Assembly (NCBI GenBank): GCA_030705665.1
Contig: JAUZQA010000014.1
Location: 1-18,289, forward strand
DNA from: Bacillota bacterium
Lineage (GTDB): Bacteria > Bacillota > Bacilli > Bacillales_B > DSM-18226
Direction of reading: 5' to 3'
Length of the DNA stretch: 18,289 nt
Under the pieces are notes generated by a model. That model was not told where the DNA came from, ran no database searches, and worked only from the letters and a program-made list of their open reading frames with translations. Positions 6,423-15,000 of the stretch are shown here, one piece after another. How positions within the stretch are numbered: the first letter of the stretch is position 1; each line of letters starts with the position of its first letter. Both the position numbers and the translations under genes were made by a program.

Positions 6423-6490
6423 GTTGCAAAAATTAAGGGATGTATGAGAAAGTTTTTTTATAGAAGTGAAATGTCGGGGAAAACTAATCT

Positions 6491-6519
6491 TTAATAGTAA
6501 AAACAGAGTACCTTAAAAT
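6491..6519 (+). promoter_or_regulatory. Sigma-A promoter of the LCP gene
   Basis: TTAATA (6491-6496), 17 nt, TAAAAT (6514-6519). Predicted start is about 6526, giving a very short leader. No TGAAAC/CGTC extracytoplasmic-sigma pair was seen, although LCP genes elsewhere often use sigma-X or sigma-M. Confidence 0.5.
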
Positions 6520-6546
6520 ATTCTTGTTGAATGGATGGATTGCGGT

Positions 6547-7485
6547 ATGAGAGACGAACGAAAACAAAAAAAGAAAAACAGGAAATGGGTAGCAGTTCTG
6601 CTTACTTTGCTCTTGCTTGTTTTCGCAACGATTGCTTACGCCTACTTCCAGTATGAAGAAGGAGTTTCCCAATCAATAAAGAAGGTAGAAAAAAAATCTC
6701 AAGTGGTTTACAAATTTGAGGGTAAAAAGGATGAGTACGGAGATACCAATATTTTATTATTGGGCAGTGACTCAAGGGAAAAGGATTTTCAAAATTCACG
6801 CTCTGATACCATTATGGTCGCTTCTTACAACGAAACTAGAAACACGTTTAAACTAACATCAATTATGCGGGATTGTTATGTGCCGATTCCCGGACATGGT
6901 AAACACAAAATTAATTCTGCGTTTGCCTATGGAGGGCCCGAACTAATGCGGCAAACACTAAAACAAAACTTTGGAATGGATCTGCAGTACTATGCGATTG
7001 TTGACTTCCAGGGATTTGTTCAGTTAATTGATGAAGCCTTTCCCAATGGTGTCGAAGTAAATGTAGAAAAGAAAATGTCAGCATATGTTGAAACTCCATT
7101 GGAGCCGGGACTGCAGAGATTAAATGGCCAGCAAATGCTAAGTTATGTTCGTTTTCGCCATGATGCAGTGGGGGATTTTGGCAGGGTAGAACGGCAGCAG
7201 AAGGCGCTAAAATTAATAGGAGAACAATTAATTGGATTTGAAACGATTCCTAAACTCCCTAAGTTAATAGGGGTGGTAAAGCCGTATATCAATACAAATA
7301 TGAAAACGACTGATATGTTATTCATGGCGAAGGATTTTTTAACCAAAAGTAAAGGGAATGTAGCAACCATGAGAATTCCTGTTGATAACAGTTTTACCGA
7401 GCCGAAGATAAAAGGGGAAGGGGATGTGTTAGCAATCGACCTCGAGAAAAATAAACAGGCATTCAATCAATTTGTGTCACAGTAG
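6547..7485 (+). CDS. LytR-CpsA-Psr (LCP) family wall-polymer ligase
   Basis: The protein has a basic cytoplasmic tail, one membrane helix (about residues 14-33) and an extracellular LCP domain. Domain signatures in order are ILLLGSDSR, SDTIMVAS, LTSIMRDCYVPIPG, KINSAFAYGG, YYAIVDFQGF and SYVRFRHDAVGDFGRVERQQ. The Asp/Arg residues in these segments bind polyprenyl pyrophosphate and Mg in characterised LCP enzymes. Family members transfer wall teichoic acid or other anionic polymers from lipid carriers to peptidoglycan; older annotation as a transcriptional attenuator is misleading. Which TagT/U/V paralogue it matches cannot be decided here. ATG 6547 has a weak GGATGG before it; ATG 6535 is an alternative adding four residues. 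A signal peptidase gene follows about 180 bp later. Confidence 0.9.
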   Translation: MRDERKQKKKNRKWVAVLLTLLLLVFATIAYAYFQYEEGVSQSIKKVEKKSQVVYKFEGKKDEYGDTNILLLGSDSREKDFQNSRSDTIMVASYNETRNTFKLTSIMRDCYVPIPGHGKHKINSAFAYGGPELMRQTLKQNFGMDLQYYAIVDFQGFVQLIDEAFPNGVEVNVEKKMSAYVETPLEPGLQRLNGQQMLSYVRFRHDAVGDFGRVERQQKALKLIGEQLIGFETIPKLPKLIGVVKPYINTNMKTTDMLFMAKDFLTKSKGNVATMRIPVDNSFTEPKIKGEGDVLAIDLEKNKQAFNQFVSQ

Positions 7486-7492
7486 CAAAAAA

Positions 7493-7509
7493 AGGGGGCA
7501 AGTCCCCCT
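7493..7509 (-). terminator. Leftward intrinsic terminator just after the LCP stop codon
   Basis: GGGGG (7494-7498) and CCCCC (7504-7508), extended by A-T, form the stem. The T7 tail is on the minus strand only; rightward the hairpin is followed by ATAGTTTC. It therefore stops leftward transcription from 7510-7660 best, and acts poorly on the LCP transcript. Confidence 0.6.
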
Positions 7510-7583
7510 ATAGTTTCATTCCTTAATGATAAAACCTTTACGATCGGTAATTGTATCTATTATTATTTCCGTTCTTAGGTAAT

Positions 7584-7634
7584 TTGGCAGAAGAATCGAA
7601 GTAAGCTTGAATAAGAGATTTGAAAACGTTCAAA
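7584..7634 (+). promoter_or_regulatory. Putative signal peptidase promoter with adjacent palindrome
   Basis: TTGGCA (7584-7589), 17 nt, TTGAAT (7607-7612) is a fair sigma-A promoter. Directly downstream, TTTGAA-AACG-TTCAAA (7619-7634) is a palindrome with 6-bp arms covering the likely transcription start. It resembles a shortened CcpA cre site (TGAAAACGTT core) but lacks the usual right half. Confidence 0.4.
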
Positions 7635-7666
7635 ATGGAGAAATAGATAGAAGTAGAGGGTAGCAA

Positions 7667-8236
7667 ATGGAGGAGTTTCTTGTGAGGGATGAATGGAAAA
7701 AAGAAGGTCTCGAGTGGGTTAAGGCAATAGGGATTGGTATTATTATTTTTACTTTTATTCGAACATTTTTCTTTTCAAATTATGTAGTTGAAGGTCAATC
7801 GATGATGCCTACATTGCAAGAGGGAAATAAAGTGGTTGTCAACAAAATTGGTTACCAAGTTAGTGAACTGGATCGGTTTGATGTCATTGTTTTTCATGCG
7901 AATAAAAAAGAGGATTATGTGAAACGAATAATAGGCATGCCCGGTGATACAATTGCTTATCAAAACGATCAGCTATATATAAATGGTAAAAAGGTAGCGG
8001 AACCTTTCTTAGATGTTTACAAGAAAAAGAATCCAGGCGTAAAGTTTACAAGTGATTTTACGTTAGAGGAGTTAACTGGTAAAAGAACAGTTCCAAGTGG
8101 GATGTTATTTGTCCTCGGTGATAATCGTCCAGGAAGCTGGGATAGCCGCTATTTTGGCTTTGTTTCTACTAAACAAGTCGTAGGTAAAGTAGATTTAAGA
8201 TACTGGCCTTTAAATGAAGTGAATGTACATTTTTAA
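7667..8236 (+). CDS. lepB: Type I signal peptidase (SipS/SipT/SipV family)
   Basis: A 189-residue membrane serine protease that removes signal peptides from secreted preproteins. One N-terminal helix (about 18-37) anchors it with the active site outside. The nucleophile is S45 in GQSMMPTL, the general-base lysine K86 in DYVKRIIGMPGD, and box E is GDNRPGSWDSR (151-161). The single anchor and length fit the Gram-positive P-type enzymes. Position after comK matches B. subtilis sipV, but the sequence looks more like SipS/SipT. The ATG at 7667 has AGAGGG before it. A GTG at 7682, spaced 6 nt after GGAGGAG, is a serious alternative start giving 184 residues. It is probably monocistronic; a structured repeat and a terminator follow. 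Confidence 0.93.
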   Translation: MEEFLVRDEWKKEGLEWVKAIGIGIIIFTFIRTFFFSNYVVEGQSMMPTLQEGNKVVVNKIGYQVSELDRFDVIVFHANKKEDYVKRIIGMPGDTIAYQNDQLYINGKKVAEPFLDVYKKKNPGVKFTSDFTLEELTGKRTVPSGMLFVLGDNRPGSWDSRYFGFVSTKQVVGKVDLRYWPLNEVNVHF

Positions 8237-8445
8237 AAGAAAAGCGGAAGCGACCGTTTAGCGACGTATGGACTGGAGCTCAGCGACTGAGATAAAGGAA
8301 ACACGAAGAGCGTTAGCGATTCGATGTTGACTTATCGTAGGGAGGTGGGCGAAGTACACTAGTCGCTGGGAGCTGGCCGACTAAAAGCGCCGCCGTCCTG
8401 GCGGCAACGTCGGCACTAGCACATCCTGTGCGTCGAAGCTGGACA
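8237..8445. repeat. Structured GC-rich intergenic element, probably a dispersed Bacillaceae repeat
   Basis: The element begins 1 bp after the signal peptidase stop with AAGAAAAGCGGAAGCG and ends near AGCTGGACAA. It is more GC-rich than the flanking DNA and carries several perfect hairpins: CTCAG/CTGAG (8279-8291), TAGTCG/CGACTA (8360-8383), GCCGCC/GGCGGC (8389-8405) and GCACA/TGTGC (8419-8431). No open frame of note. I recall very similar AAAGCGGAAGCG...AGCTGGAC stretches in intergenic DNA of other Bacillus-group genomes, hence the repeat call; copy number cannot be seen in one window. Confidence 0.6.
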
Positions 8446-8467
8446 ATTCTTATCTTATCGAGTAAGG

Positions 8468-8494
8468 GGAGCACATCCAAACTGTGCTCCTTTT
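8468..8494 (+). terminator. Intrinsic terminator after the signal peptidase gene and repeat
   Basis: GGAGCACA (8468-8475) pairs perfectly with TGTGCTCC (8483-8490) around a 7-nt loop, followed by TTTTGT. It isolates addB from upstream transcription. Confidence 0.85.
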
Positions 8495-8544
8495 GTAATA
8501 TCCTTGGAAATTAATAATGGTTACAAACATTTGTGCCCCTTTTG

Positions 8545-8553
8545 TGATAGAAT
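8545..8553 (+). promoter_or_regulatory. Extended -10 element of the addBA promoter
   Basis: TGA-TAGAAT is an extended -10 located 47 bp before the addB ATG. The -35 is poor: TTACAA at 8521-8526 is 21 bp away, too far. addAB is ComK-activated in B. subtilis, but no clear K-box pair is visible here. Confidence 0.4.
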
Positions 8554-8599
8554 GAGAGGTAAAGAATCTGCTAGGAATTAGGAGAGTGAGGTTTAAAAT

Positions 8600-11500
8600 A
8601 TGTCGTTACGAATGGTAGTAGGACGATCGGGCAGCGGGAAAACCGCGATGTTTCTTGAGGAAATCTCAAGCAGGCTTGCAGAAAATCCCGAAGGTGCACC
8701 AATTATTTATATTGTTCCTGAACAGATGACATTCCTATCGGAATATCGACTTTCAACAGACCCGGCTCTCGGCGGGATGATTCGTGCACAGGTTTATAGC
8801 TTTTCCCGATTAGCGTGGAGAATTTTACAAGAAACTGGCGGAATTAGCCGTTATCATATTAGCAGTGTTGGAATTAGTATGCTTATTCGCAAAATTATTG
8901 AAGAGCAAAAAGAACAGTTGAGGCTTTTCCAAAAAGCAGCAGATAAGAGCGGTTTTATTCAGCAGGTTGAACAAATGATGGTTGAATTTAAACGCTATTG
9001 TATTAGTCCAGAGGAATTAACACAAGAAGGGGCATTGGCTGGAGCCTCAAAAGCACTGCAAGATAAGCTTCATGATTTAGAAATGATCTACAAAAACTTT
9101 GAAGAAGCACTCTTAGGTAAGTACATTGATTCGGAGGATTATTTTCGCCTTTTAGCTGAAAAAGCATCATCCTCAAAATATCTTAAAAATGCCGAAATCT
9201 ATATCGATGGTTTTTATAGCTTTACACCCCAAGAATATCGGGTCATCTCCGAATTGTTAAAGAATTGTAATAGGGTCACCATCTCTTTCACAACGGAAAA
9301 ACTATTTTCTACATCTGCCCCAGACGAACTTGATTTATTTCGATTATCAGGGGGGGCTTGCTATACCATTGCCGAATTAGCAAGAAATGAAGGGATTCAG
9401 ATTGAGGCGCCTATTCATTTAAAAGAAACGAAAAAATGGATCAACGAGCCATCTTTAGAACATTTAGAGGCAAAATTTGATACTCTCCCTGTTGTTCCTT
9501 TTTCGGGACAATCTGCAGTTCATATTGGTCAGGCTGTGAACAGAAGAGCAGAAATTGAAGGAATTTCCAGAGAGATTTTTGAATTAGTCAGAAAAAAAGG
9601 GTACCGTTATCGTGATATAGCGGTGTTAATCCGTAACGGCAAGGACTATCATGAAATCGTCGAACCAGTTTTTACTGATTATGCTATTCCTTATTTTATT
9701 GATCAAAAACGAACGATGCTTAATCACCCGCTAATAGAATTTATTCGCTCAAGCCTTGAAGTTGTTACCGGTTATTGGCGGTATGAACCGGTTTTTCGCG
9801 CGGTCAAGACAGATTTGTTGTTTCCGCTTCAGGAAGATCCCGTCCGTTTACGCGAAAAGATGGATAAGCTTGAAAACTATGTACTCGCATATGGAATAAA
9901 AGGCGATAGATGGACAAGAAAGGACCGCTGGGGATATCGAAGAGTCAGAGGATTGGAATTTGATGAAGCCATTCAAACGGATGCTGATAAAAAAGTGGAG
10001 CAGGAAATTAATGAATTAAGATTAATGATTACTGCACCAATTTCAAGACTTTCACGGCGCTTGAAACGGGCCGATTGCGGGCAAAAGCTCTGCGAAGCTG
10101 TCTATCTATATTTAGAAGAATTAGAAATCCCCGCTAAGCTTGAAAAATGGAAGTTTGAGTCAGAGAAAAATGGAAATCTCGTAAAGGTTCGGGAGCATGA
10201 CCAAGTTTGGAATGCCGTTATTGATCTTTTAGATCAGTATGTTGAAATTCTTGGAGAAGAAAAAATAGCAGTTAAACAATTCACATCTATTCTGGAGGCT
10301 GGGTTTGATTCCTTAAATTTCTCGCTCATCCCTCCATCCTTGGATCAGGTCATTATTGCAGATCTGGAAAAATCGAGACTCTCAGAAATAAAGGCTGCAT
10401 TTGTCATCGGTTTGAATGAAGGGGTTCTTCCTGCAAAAATGTCAGACGATGGAATATTAGCGGATGAAGACCGTGAAACATTATTACTGGCAGGGATGAA
10501 GGTGGCACCCGCCAGCCGGACACGTTTGCTTGATGAGAACTTTCTGGCTTATAAGGCATTTACGACAGGTTCAGACATCCTTTATCTGAGTTACCCTCTT
10601 GCAAACGATGAAGGTAAAGCATTAATTCCTTCATCATATGTAAAAAGAATCGAGGATCTGCTTCCAAACCACCAAGCGTTTTTTTATGAAAACGATCCTG
10701 CCGAGTTGTCAGAGAGCGAGCAACTGAATTTTATTACGAACCCAACGGTCACCTTGTCTTATTTGACAAGTCAGCTGCAAATGAAAAAGAGAAACTATCC
10801 GGTAAATGATTTCTGGTGGGATGTTTATCATCATTATTTAAATGGAGCAGAAAAGAAAAAGGCAGAAAAGGTCCTTTCAAGTTTGTTCTACCAAAATCAA
10901 ACAATGAGGATCACAAAAGAGGTTGCAGATGAATTATATGGTGACTCAATCCAAGCCAGTGTTTCAAGAATGGAACTGTATAATGGCTGCCCGTTTTCCC
11001 ATTATGCCCGCCATGGTTTAAAGCTTCATGAAAGGCAGATCTTCCGTTTGGAAGCTCCTGACATTGGCGAATTGTTTCACGGTGCACTGAAGCATATCGC
11101 TGAGATCGTGAATGAGCAGAATATTTCCTGGGCAAATCTAACGAGGGCACAATGTGAAGCTCTTGCCAAACAAGCAGTAAATATGTTAGCACCCAAATTA
11201 CAGAATGAAATCCTATTAAGTTCAGCGAGACATCATTATATTAAGCGGAAGCTGGAGCAAATCATTACAAGAGCATCCTATGTTTTAAGTGAACATGCCA
11301 AATTAAGCGGTTTTTCACCAATTGAATTGGAACTGGCTTTTGGGCCTAAAGGCAAACTGCCGCCATTATCTTTTAATTTGAAAAATGGCAAAAAAATGGA
11401 GCTTGTTGGACGGATTGACCGTGTTGATAAAGCGGTTGATGAACAGAATAGTGTCTATTTGCGGGTAGTTGATTATAAATCCAGTGAAAAGGACTTAAAC

Positions 11501-12085
11501 TTAAGTGAGGTTTACTTTGGTCTTTCCCTGCAGATGCTGACGTATCTCGATATTATTATGACCTATTCAAATGAATTGGTTGAGATGGAAGCAACCCCAG
11601 CAGGTGTTCTTTACTTTCATGTACACAATCCGATTATAGATTCTTCGAAGATACTGACACTCGAACAAATTGAAAACGAGCTGCTGAAGAAATTTAAAAT
11701 GAAGGGATTAATGCTGAGTGATCAAAATGTCATCAGACTAATGGATCAATCCCTTGAATCGGGTAATTCGCATATCATTGCTGCTGGTATCAAGCAGGAT
11801 GGAACCTTAACGAAAAATTCAAAAGTAGCAAGCATGAACGAATTTGAGGATTTACGTCATTATGTAAGGGATCTCTATGTAAAGACAGGTAATGAAATTA
11901 TCGATGGAAATGTTGACATTGCTCCATATAAATTGAAGGATAAAACCCCATGTAAATTTTGTGCCTATAAAGCGGTTTGCCACTTTGATGAGGCGATTGA
12001 AAACAATCATTACCGAATTCTTAAACCTGAGTCAAACGAAACTGTTTTTGAGTTAATTAGAAAGGAGGGGCAGGAAAATGGATAA
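8600..12085 (+). CDS. addB: ATP-dependent helicase/nuclease subunit AddB
   Basis: A 1161-residue subunit of the AddAB helicase-nuclease, which resects double-strand breaks, recognises Chi and loads RecA. The N-terminal Walker A GRSGSGKT lies at residues 8-15. The helicase-like body is degenerate and serves for Chi recognition in the family. The C-terminal RecB-type nuclease has D958 and K960 in VVDYKSS. Four cysteines, C797 (in NGCPFSHY) and C1118, C1121, C1127 (in CKFCAYKAVC), form the iron-sulfur cluster that holds the nuclease domain together. Spacing matches that recalled for B. subtilis AddB. The ribosome site is TTAGGAGAGTGAGG. It overlaps addA by 8 bp, implying coupled translation and equal stoichiometry. 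No frameshift is seen. Confidence 0.97.
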   Translation: MSLRMVVGRSGSGKTAMFLEEISSRLAENPEGAPIIYIVPEQMTFLSEYRLSTDPALGGMIRAQVYSFSRLAWRILQETGGISRYHISSVGISMLIRKIIEEQKEQLRLFQKAADKSGFIQQVEQMMVEFKRYCISPEELTQEGALAGASKALQDKLHDLEMIYKNFEEALLGKYIDSEDYFRLLAEKASSSKYLKNAEIYIDGFYSFTPQEYRVISELLKNCNRVTISFTTEKLFSTSAPDELDLFRLSGGACYTIAELARNEGIQIEAPIHLKETKKWINEPSLEHLEAKFDTLPVVPFSGQSAVHIGQAVNRRAEIEGISREIFELVRKKGYRYRDIAVLIRNGKDYHEIVEPVFTDYAIPYFIDQKRTMLNHPLIEFIRSSLEVVTGYWRYEPVFRAVKTDLLFPLQEDPVRLREKMDKLENYVLAYGIKGDRWTRKDRWGYRRVRGLEFDEAIQTDADKKVEQEINELRLMITAPISRLSRRLKRADCGQKLCEAVYLYLEELEIPAKLEKWKFESEKNGNLVKVREHDQVWNAVIDLLDQYVEILGEEKIAVKQFTSILEAGFDSLNFSLIPPSLDQVIIADLEKSRLSEIKAAFVIGLNEGVLPAKMSDDGILADEDRETLLLAGMKVAPASRTRLLDENFLAYKAFTTGSDILYLSYPLANDEGKALIPSSYVKRIEDLLPNHQAFFYENDPAELSESEQLNFITNPTVTLSYLTSQLQMKKRNYPVNDFWWDVYHHYLNGAEKKKAEKVLSSLFYQNQTMRITKEVADELYGDSIQASVSRMELYNGCPFSHYARHGLKLHERQIFRLEAPDIGELFHGALKHIAEIVNEQNISWANLTRAQCEALAKQAVNMLAPKLQNEILLSSARHHYIKRKLEQIITRASYVLSEHAKLSGFSPIELELAFGPKGKLPPLSFNLKNGKKMELVGRIDRVDKAVDEQNSVYLRVVDYKSSEKDLNLSEVYFGLSLQMLTYLDIIMTYSNELVEMEATPAGVLYFHVHNPIIDSSKILTLEQIENELLKKFKMKGLMLSDQNVIRLMDQSLESGNSHIIAAGIKQDGTLTKNSKVASMNEFEDLRHYVRDLYVKTGNEIIDGNVDIAPYKLKDKTPCKFCAYKAVCHFDEAIENNHYRILKPESNETVFELIRKEGQENG

Positions 12086-15000
12086 TCTGTTAAATATTCC
12101 GCCAAAGCCTGAAGATGCAACCTGGACGGAAGACCAATGGAAGGCGATTATGGCAAAAGATCGAAACATACTTGTTGCTGCTGCCGCAGGATCAGGAAAA
12201 ACAGCCGTGCTTGTCGAACGGATTATTCAGAAAATCCTTTCAACTGACGATCCTGTCAATGTCGATGAATTATTGGTCGTAACTTTTACAAGTGCATCTG
12301 CCGCAGAAATGCGCCATCGAATTGGAGAGGCTCTAGAGGCAGCGATCATTAAGAACCCAAAATCAAGAAATTTACGAACACAGCTTAATCTATTAAATAA
12401 AGCATCCATTTCGACACTCCATTCCTTTTGCATGGAAGTAATCCGAAAATATTATTATTTAATTGATTTGGACCCGGGATTTCGGATTGCCGACGAAACA
12501 GAATCACAATTATTACGAGATGAAGTAATCGATGAATTATTTGAGGATGAGTACGCAAAAGAAGGCAATGATGCTTTTTTTACCCTCGTTGATACCTTTA
12601 CAAATGACCGAAGTGATGTTGACCTGCAGGAGATTGTACGTGATATTTATGATTTCGCGAGATCAAACCCAATGCCGAATCAATATTTACAAAAGATTGT
12701 TTCGATGTATGAGGTAGAACATGTTACCAGGCTGGAGGAACTTCCTTTTATTGAAGCACTGCTTTATGATGTTGAACTCCAACTGGAAGCAGCTAAAGAA
12801 TTGATTAAGCAGGCGCTTGAGCTAACGAAGCTTCCGGGAGGGCCCGCTCCGAAGGCAGAAAATTTTATTGATGATTTAAATGTGATTGACACCCTTATTC
12901 TTGCTCAAAAAGATTCTTGGGAAACACTTTACGAAGCAATGAAATCATGGTCATTTGGAAGGGCAAAAACAGTAAAAGGCGACCAATTTGATAAGGGGCT
13001 TTCAGAAAAAGCAACGAAGCTTCGCGATAAGGCAAAGAAAAAGATTCAAGATCTGAAGGATCAGCTTTTTTCAAGAAAGCCGGAAAGCTTTTTGAATGAC
13101 ATGGGCAATATGCTTCCTGTCATTCAAACACTTGTGACGCTGGTTCAAGCGTTTTCGGAGCGCTTTGCAGCAAAAAAACAGGAGAAAGGGATTGTAGATT
13201 ATTCTGATTTGGAGCATTATTGCCTCGAAATTTTAACGAGCGGAAATAGTAATGATAGTGAAATACTTCCTTCAGATGCTGCTTTGGCTTATCGCAGTCA
13301 TTTTAAAGAGGTATTTGTTGATGAATACCAAGATACGAATATGGTGCAAGAAACGATTTTAAAGCTTGTATCAAAGGATGACGAGCAAAATGGCAACCTT
13401 TTTATGGTGGGGGACGTAAAGCAATCAATCTACCGTTTCCGGCTGGCGGAGCCAAATTTATTTTTAGGGAAATATAACAGCTTTACACATGATGGTTCAT
13501 CCCCAGGCCTCCGGATTGACCTCGCACGTAATTTCAGAAGCCGTCATGAAGTATTAGATGCTACGAACTTTTTGTTCAAGCAAATAATGGGCGAAAAGGT
13601 AGGAGAAATCGAATATGATGAAAGAGCTGAATTAAAACCTGGTGCATCATATCCTGAATATGATTCCTATTCGGTTGAACTCTTGCTGATGGACCTTGAA
13701 GAAGGAAATGAGAAGGCCATTGAAAAAACAGAGGATGATTCTCCAGCAGCTGAAGAATTTGACCCTGAAGATTTGGAGAAATCTCAGCTTGAAGCTAGGA
13801 TTATGGCGGGGAAAATTAAAGAACTCATCCAGAACGGGTCGCAGGTATATAATCCAAAAACAAAATCTATGCGTCCGATTATGTATCGGGATGTGGTGAT
13901 TCTCCTTCGTTCAATGACATGGGCACCGCAAATCATCGAAGAATTTAAACAGCACGGTATTCCTGTTTATGCCAATTTATCAACAGGATATTTTGAAGCG
14001 ACAGAAGTTTCGATCATGATGTCTTTATTACGAGTTATTGATAACCCTGTACAGGACATTCCATTAGCCGCGGTATTAAGATCTCCTATTGTGGGCTTGA
14101 ACGAAACCGAATTGGCAAAAATCCGAATCTATCAAAAAACGGGTTCGTTTTGGGATGCAGTTACGAAGTTTTGCCGACAGAAGCCGAATGAAGATGAAGA
14201 AGGATTTTATGAGAAAACCCGTTCTTTTTATGAGCTGCTAGGAAAGTGGCGGACGTTGGCTCGTCAAGGATCCCTCGCAGATTTAATTTGGCAGTTATAT
14301 CGGGATACACAGTTTTATGATTTTGCTGGCGGCCTCCCTGGAGGAAAACAACGGCAAGCGAATTTACGGGCTCTGTATGATCGAGCCAGACAATATGAAG
14401 AGACATCTTTCCGCGGGTTGTTTCGTTTTTTACGTTTTATCGAAAGAATGACGGAAAGGGGCGGCGACCTCGGTGCTGCCCGAGCGTTGGGGGAGCAAGA
14501 GGACGTTGTTCGCATCATGACCATTCATAGCAGTAAAGGGCTTGAATTTCCTGTCGTGTTCATTGCTGGTTTAGCGAAGGATTTTAACATGATGGATATT
14601 CGCAAATCCTATATGCTGGACAAAGAACACGGGTTTGCGGCAAAGTATGTAAATGTGGAAAAACGATTTTCATATCCATCATTGCCTCAACTTGCTTTTA
14701 AACGTAAAAAGAAAATGGAAATGCTTGCGGAGGAAATGAGAATTCTTTATGTCGCTTTAACAAGGGCAAAAGAAAAACTCTATTTAATTGGCTCTGTAAA
14801 GGACGCGGCTAAACAGATCGAACAATGGATGGAAGCTGCGGCCAATCATGAGTGGCTGTTAAAAGATTATGTGAGAGCTTCAGTGAAAGGTTATCTTGAC
14901 TGGATCGGGCCAGCCCTTATCCGGCATCATGATATGAAGGATTTGGTGCAAACTGAGTCCGCCAGCCCGCAAGTTTGGAACGATATCAGCGATCATCCTT

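Noticed and set aside
6535..7485. LCP gene as a LytR-type transcriptional regulator
   Set aside because: The protein has a membrane anchor and an extracellular LCP catalytic domain, with no DNA-binding domain.
8237..8445. Riboswitch or T-box leader of addB
   Set aside because: The hairpins lie before a strong terminator and a separate addB -10 element, and no known riboswitch core or T-box motif was seen.
13696..13899. Lysine-rich 67-codon frame inside addA
   Set aside because: It is a +1-frame shadow of an acidic, poorly conserved linker in AddA, with no ribosome site.
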